The translations under genes were made by a program, and so were the position numbers. The notes under the pieces are model-generated. The model saw only the letters and a program-made list of their open reading frames with translations, was not told the origin of the DNA and made no database searches. From Porogramme epimiltina (lineage: Eukaryota > Basidiomycota > Agaricomycetes > Polyporales > Polyporaceae), in the NCBI GenBank assembly GCA_900155495.1, contig FTLJ01001716.1, forward strand, positions 1-12,537: DNA of 12,537 nucleotides, given 5' to 3'. Shown in pieces: positions 8,601-12,537 of the stretch (positions are counted from its first letter, which is position 1; the number at the start of each line of letters is the position of its first letter).

Positions 8601-8949
8601 ATGAACTTGGGAGCTGGACGATAGGCTAGCGTTCACGCTAATTACTTACACTAGTCCTTGGGCATGTGCCTCGTTAATGATCACATGGATGGACGTTTTG
8701 ACCCGCTATCCCGCTTCGCACGTACCGTTGAAGGAAAGAATGCATTGGTACTAGGTATGCATATGCATGAGGAGGAGAGACTACTATGTACGAGTCATCT
8801 ATGGTATATAGTACACTGATATACAGGGCTGACGAGATGCGAACGGAACTAGGTACAAATTACAAAGCCATGGGGCTCGAGACGGGCGTGAGAAGGGATG
8901 GGGGCAGCTCGAAGTAGTGGTAAGGAGAGCCAGAAGGAGCGACCAGCGC
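8601..8949. terminator. Convergent 3' region between RecQ and phosphatase copy 2
   Basis: These 349 nt separate the RecQ stop from the copy 2 stop on the other strand, so they must hold both 3' ends. The stretch is AT-richer than both genes. I see no canonical AATAAA on either strand at a good distance. A perfect 12-bp palindrome, ATGCATATGCAT, lies at 8757-8768. No gene is visible. Confidence 0.45.
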
Positions 8950-10137
8950 TCACTGCTTCTCCGCGACGACGAACTTGAGGCGGTCGCCCTCGGGTACGAC
9001 GCGGATCTGCTCCATCGTATCAACGATGAAGTGCGCGCCGCAGTGCTCGATCTTCGAACGCTCGTGGCTCGTGCAGACGGCGATGACCGTCGCGCCCGAC
9101 GCGACACCCGCGCGGATACCCGACGGCGAGTCCTCAAAGACGACGCAGCGCTTCGCGTCAAACCCGAGCTCCTTCGCGGCGAGCAGGAACGGGTCGGGGG
9201 CGGGCTTGCCCGCCTTGAGACGCTTGTCGTCCGCGGTGATAGTCACGTCCGGGGGCGTGATGCCGACACGGGTCATGCAGCCGTACGCTAGAGGAAACCG
9301 AGAGTCAGCATCTAGTTTATGCACCCTCTCAATATAGAAAGGCACTCACCATACGTCTTCGCGCCCGACGTCGCGACTGCGTACCGGCCCTTCGGGATGG
9401 ACCCCATGAGCTTCTTCACGCCAGGGAGGATGCGGACAGAGCGGTCGACCGCGGCCGCCTCGACCTGCCACGCCTCGAGCTGGAGCTGCTCGTGCTGCTT
9501 CTCCTTCCCCGCGGCCGCGCGCCAGTCCGCGACGGCCTCCTCGTGCTGCTCCTCCACGATCGTGTCCTCAAACACCGCCGCGTCGCCCTCGGGGATCGCG
9601 GGCGCCATCGCGAGCAGGCTCGAGACGCGGTGGAGGAACGACGGGCGGCGGATCTGCGCGAGCTGGGCGAGCCCGCCGACGAACGACGGGGCGCGGGACG
9701 ATGCGCGCGAGCTCGGCGCGGACCCTGCACCGCTCGACAGCGCAGGTGTCGCTGCGCCCGACGACGAAGCAGGCGACGCGGGCAGCGAGCCCGGTCCGTG
9801 CTTGGCGTACGCGTCCGCGAAGAAGAGGATGGACTCTTCGAACGCCTGCACCTCCGCGTCCATCTCGTGCGCCTTGATGTGCGGCTTGAACTGCGCGAGG
9901 TTGTCCACCGCGCGCTTCCCGTGCGTTGCAGCGATCACGTACGCGGGGTCCTGCCCGATATCTTTCGCGACCTTGCCCCATGCGGCCTCGACGGCGGCGA
10001 TGGAGTCGGTGAGGGTGCCGTCCTGTACATACACAACCTCGGTCAGCACAAGATAGGGGCCACGTGAAGTGGAGGGCACGCACCATGTCGAAGAGGACGG
10101 CGTCGGCGTAGAAAGTGGTGTCGATGGCGGAAGACAT
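8950..10137 (-). CDS. HAD-superfamily phosphatase, glycerol-3-phosphatase/DOG-like (copy 2)
   Basis: A paralogue of copy 1 with the same expected activity. Exons are 10137-10084, 10022-9350 and 9287-8950, giving 354 aa. Exons one and three have exactly the same length as in copy 1 (54 and 338 nt); the middle exon is 30 nt longer, all in the cap insert. The nucleophile D17 and D19 lie in FDMDGT, split by intron 10023-10083. S237 is in VATSGAK, K270 in KAGKPAPDPF, and E294 and D295 in FEDSPSG. The second intron (9288-9349, 62 nt) matches the copy 1 position and phase. The insert of about 107 residues after ADAY is Ser/Ala-rich and then acidic; it shares TPALS, RAxSF and RRPSF with copy 1. The N-terminus differs (MSSAIDTTF against MFGRAETTF). 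Codon use is richer in G and C at third positions than in copy 1. ATG 10137 has A at -3. The gene is tail-to-tail with RecQ. Confidence 0.93.
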
Positions 10138-10273
10138 TCTCGAAGACAGGGGTGGTGGTGATGGATAAGGTGGTATCGGTCTAATGGGTATGTCGCGTGT
10201 GCTGTGTGGCTCTGCAAGTCGGCGTCGACAGGAGGCTGGGTAGTGAGGAGGGCAAAGGCACGGCGGCGGACGG

Positions 10274-10280
10274 TTATATA
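10274..10280 (-). promoter_or_regulatory. TATA box of phosphatase copy 2
   Basis: The minus strand reads TATATAA, 137 nt upstream of the copy 2 ATG and just downstream of the CRE. It corresponds to the box found in front of copy 1. Confidence 0.6.
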
Positions 10281-10294
10281 TGTCTCACGCATCG

Positions 10295-10302
10295 TGACGT
10301 CA
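10295..10302. promoter_or_regulatory. Perfect CRE/ATF palindrome TGACGTCA upstream of copy 2
   Basis: The octamer lies 158 nt upstream of the copy 2 ATG and next to the TATA box, a typical place for a core-proximal activator or repressor site. It is the same octamer as in the copy 1 promoter. Confidence 0.6.
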
Positions 10303-11768
10303 AGTGGGCAGAAGAAAGGAGGGGGTACAAATTTCGGGCAGGAAAGAACGCGACGTTGGCGGGCGTGGAGCGGTGCCGCCTCCGGACGCACGAACCCAGG
10401 CGGGTGAGGCGTTGAGGCGCCCGAGCGCCGTCGGCACGGAGGCGCGGCGTTGCCAACGGACGCCAATCTCCGTCACCCACCCCCCCTTCCCGATCCGGAC
10501 GACCGCACACCAAACCTCGACGATCGATGGCGTTGAGTCCCGGAAAAGCAATATCCGTGGCCCCAGGGGCGCACTCCGCCCGATCCCATCGTCCCGCGCC
10601 AGCGTGGGTTTTTGCGCCCCCGTTCCGCTTCGGGGAGGTTCGACGTCCGGGGGAGTGGTTCCGCACTCGGCACAATGGCCGCCCTTTTTCGTTCGTTCGC
10701 ATGCGCTGTGATTCGGGGTGTTCGCCTCCACAGCGCCGCCCACGCGCGGTTTTCGTTTATCTCTCTCTCTTTCCCTTCGCGAACCTCCCGCCCCACGCCT
10801 TCCAGCGCCGCGGCCTATCGCCCCTCCCCCCCTCGAGTGCGCCTATTCCGCCATCTGGCAGCTGCCCCTCCTCAGTGGAACGATGCCAGGTAGCACGGCC
10901 TCTCCGACCCGCCGGTGGACAGAGGGAAGCCCGAGCGGCAGCCGGCGTGCGTCAGGGACTGCCAGCACCGGGCATAGAAAGCGGCACAGCCATCGACGTA
11001 AACGGTGATCGTGTCACAGTGCTCATCGGGCGTCGGAGCGCCCGCCGCCGCGGCCAACTTTCTTCCCGTCGCTCCTCTTCCGTCACCGTGCACCCCCCTT
11101 CTGAGATCGCAAACACTTTCCCGCTGCGGGCCCCTCAATCGTGCACCCCTGTTTTCCTTTCGTGACTCCCAGGATGTACCGCTGCCGTGCCCGGACAGAA
11201 GGATGGCAATGTGCACTACTAGGTGACAGCCTGTGGGCTCGGTCTTCGAGGTGGAGCGCGGTAAACGTTGGACACGCTTAGCCGATATGGCCTCCCGTGT
11301 ATGACAACGTCCCAGCTTCGGAGGAGCTCCAACGCGTCTCTCGCGCTCCACCCCGGCGTTCGCACCCCGTTCCACCTTCTATTTTTGCTCAACCTCCTCG
11401 ATTTTTGTGCAGTCGTACTGCGCGCCCGCCACCGCATGCGCAATCCCGCCCACTTTGGCTCTACCCTCCGGCAGCAGCACAGCAGGCAGGTGCTGAACTA
11501 AACATGACACTGCAGCCTCGAGCGGCGTACAGACGCAGATCGAACAGAGCATGCTCTTGCTACCGACGGACCGCCGCCCGCCGACTAATAGGAGGCGGTC
11601 GAAGGCGGTAAGCTCTAACAGCGGCGCCTGTTGATCGAGCACTAGCAGCTTCTTCCAAGCTCTCTCCACCGCTCAGCGGTTCCCTCGTCGATAGACATGC
11701 GTCATCGACAAAGCAGCCGGCGACGCCGTATCACGGCTCCACCACGATGCACTCGTACCGCTCTCCGG

Positions 11769-11816
11769 GGCCAACAAACGTTGTGCTCGGCCGCACGTTG
11801 GCCGCACGCGGCCAAC
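11769..11816. repeat. Cluster of three GGCCAAC motifs including a 9-bp inverted repeat
   Basis: GGCCAAC occurs at 11769-11775 and 11810-11816, and its reverse complement at 11797-11803. The last two are the cores of a perfect inverted repeat: GTTGGCCGC at 11797-11805, a 2-nt spacer and GCGGCCAAC at 11808-11816. The octamer GGCCGCAC is also directly repeated in the same stretch. Confidence 0.55.
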
Positions 11817-11957
11817 ACCCTCGCGGCCCACCAAGTCTTTGATCAGGCACGCAGCGCGCAACGATGCGCGCCGCCGTCCTCGGCGCGTCGGCATCTGCGG
11901 AGGGTGCGTATGAGGCTATGAGCCACACGCGCTCTTACCGATATTCGCGGGACGACC

Positions 11958-11979
11958 GCGGGCGCGCCGCTGCGCCCGC
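11958..11979. repeat. 8-bp GC-rich inverted repeat
   Basis: GCGGGCGC at 11958-11965 and GCGCCCGC at 11972-11979 are perfect reverse complements around a 6-nt loop. In such GC-rich sequence, chance is a real possibility. Confidence 0.4.
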
Positions 11980-12312
11980 AGGTCCTCGAAACCGCGCACA
12001 GAGAGGGCGCGCGGGAGGTCCGCACCGCCTTCAATATGGCGTTAGTGTACTATAGTCGAACCACCCCCTGGTGACGTTCATTACTCTCCGACACACGCAC
12101 GCCCTCGTTCCGCGAACAGGCGCGGCGCCTGGCTCAAGAAGCGCGCGCTGCTTATCGGGTCCACTCCGACCGTCGAAACGCTCCTGCCAGTGCTTCCCAT
12201 CGTCCCAGGCACTCCTCGGCCGCTTAGCGAAAGCGGATGCCGACTGTGACGCCATTCGATATTCGACGCCGCCGGCAAGAGAACGAGCGACCGACGAGCA
12301 TTCAATTCCGGG

Positions 12313-12357
12313 CAGCACCCGGTGTGCTGGGTACTGGGAGGGGGAGGTTCCTCCCCC
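12313..12357. repeat. Two adjacent hairpin-forming inverted repeats
   Basis: CAGCAC at 12313-12318 pairs with GTGCTG at 12324-12329. Ten nucleotides further on, GGGGGAGG at 12340-12347 pairs with CCTCCCCC at 12350-12357 around a 2-nt centre. The second is a strong perfect 8-bp stem. No role is evident. Confidence 0.5.
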
Positions 12358-12537
12358 GAAACGTCACCCTCTCGTTAGGCGCGCCCTTCGCATCCTTCTC
12401 GTGGGGAAGGACGCGTCGACGGAGGGCGGGCCCCTGGGACGGGAGTGGATTCGGGGTGCCCGTCGCCCGCCGCCCGCGCGGACTTCGCGAAGGGGGCGAC
12501 GAGCTAGTTAGTGGGCGGCGGGGGGGAGGGTGGGTGG

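Larger units (their letters stand above)
10138..10500 (-). promoter_or_regulatory. Promoter region of phosphatase copy 2
   Basis: The region upstream of the copy 2 start holds a TATA box at 10274-10280, a perfect CRE at 10295-10302 and one AGGGG pentamer at 10320-10324. Spacing is compact: the CRE is 14 nt upstream of the TATA box, whereas in copy 1 the two are about 165 nt apart. Confidence 0.5.
10501..12537. other. GC-rich stretch without a supportable gene
   Basis: About 2 kb in which no reading frame on either strand shows a protein family I recognise. The open frames present are arginine-, proline- and serine-rich in the way expected of GC-rich non-coding DNA, and I could not join them through introns into a convincing domain. 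It may be the regulatory region or 5' leader of a gene beyond the right edge, a lineage-specific gene or a non-coding RNA. Pyrimidine-rich tracts occur near 10760-10860. Several short inverted repeats are listed separately. Confidence 0.5.

Noticed and set aside
10527..11165. Plus-strand open frame of 212 codons
   Set aside because: Arg/Pro/Ser-rich composition typical of GC-rich non-coding DNA, no recognisable domain, and overlapping frames of similar length on the other strand.
11731..11928. Minus-strand peptide ending TTFVGPGERYECIVVEP, briefly reminiscent of a multicopper oxidase segment
   Set aside because: Too short, no copper-ligand motifs nearby, and no flanking exons in phase.
11919..12229. 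Possible small spliced plus-strand gene (AREVRTAFNMAL joined to ARRLAQEARAAYR)
   Set aside because: Phase-compatible splice sites exist, but there is no family match and the upstream part needs an unsupported frame change.

Overview
The window looks like nuclear DNA of a filamentous basidiomycete, probably an Agaricomycete of polypore type. The signs are GC-rich coding sequence, many introns of about 48-70 nt with fungal GTRNGT donors and short CTNAC-like branch sites, and fungal-type protein families. The taxonomic placement is inferred from gene structure and protein style only. I assembled the gene models by hand; within each model the exon phases agree at every junction.

Layout: (1) positions 1-2170, minus strand, hold the N-terminal and central part of a RAD4/XPC DNA-damage recognition protein, cut by the left edge inside the beta-hairpin domains. 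(2) Positions 2706-3845, minus strand, hold a three-exon HAD-superfamily phosphatase of the glycerol-3-phosphatase/DOG type (copy 1, 344 aa). (3) Positions 3846-4684 are a divergent promoter region. (4) About 4685-8600, plus strand, hold an intact RecQ-family DNA helicase built from about 26-27 coding exons, several of only 15-25 nt, and with three GC-AG introns. (5) Positions 8950-10137, minus strand, hold a second phosphatase (copy 2, 354 aa) with the same two intron positions and phases as copy 1. (6) Positions 10138-12537 hold the copy 2 promoter, then about 2 kb of GC-rich DNA with no gene I can support and several short inverted repeats.

The two phosphatases are clear paralogues that bracket the RecQ gene. 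Copy 1 is head-to-head with RecQ and copy 2 is tail-to-tail with it. Both carry a Ser-rich insert of about 100 residues in the cap domain. That insert is mostly divergent, but it keeps an RRPSF kinase-type motif at the same residue numbers (143-147) in both. Both promoters have a TATA box and a perfect TGACGTCA (CRE/ATF) palindrome, and these are the only two such octamers I find in the window. Together this suggests glycerol- or sugar-phosphate phosphatases controlled by stress (ATF/CREB) at transcription and perhaps by a PKA-type kinase at the protein level. RAD4 and RecQ are both DNA-repair genes, but nothing in the sequence shows that they act together with the phosphatases.

I see no mobile element, CRISPR array, rRNA or convincing tRNA.
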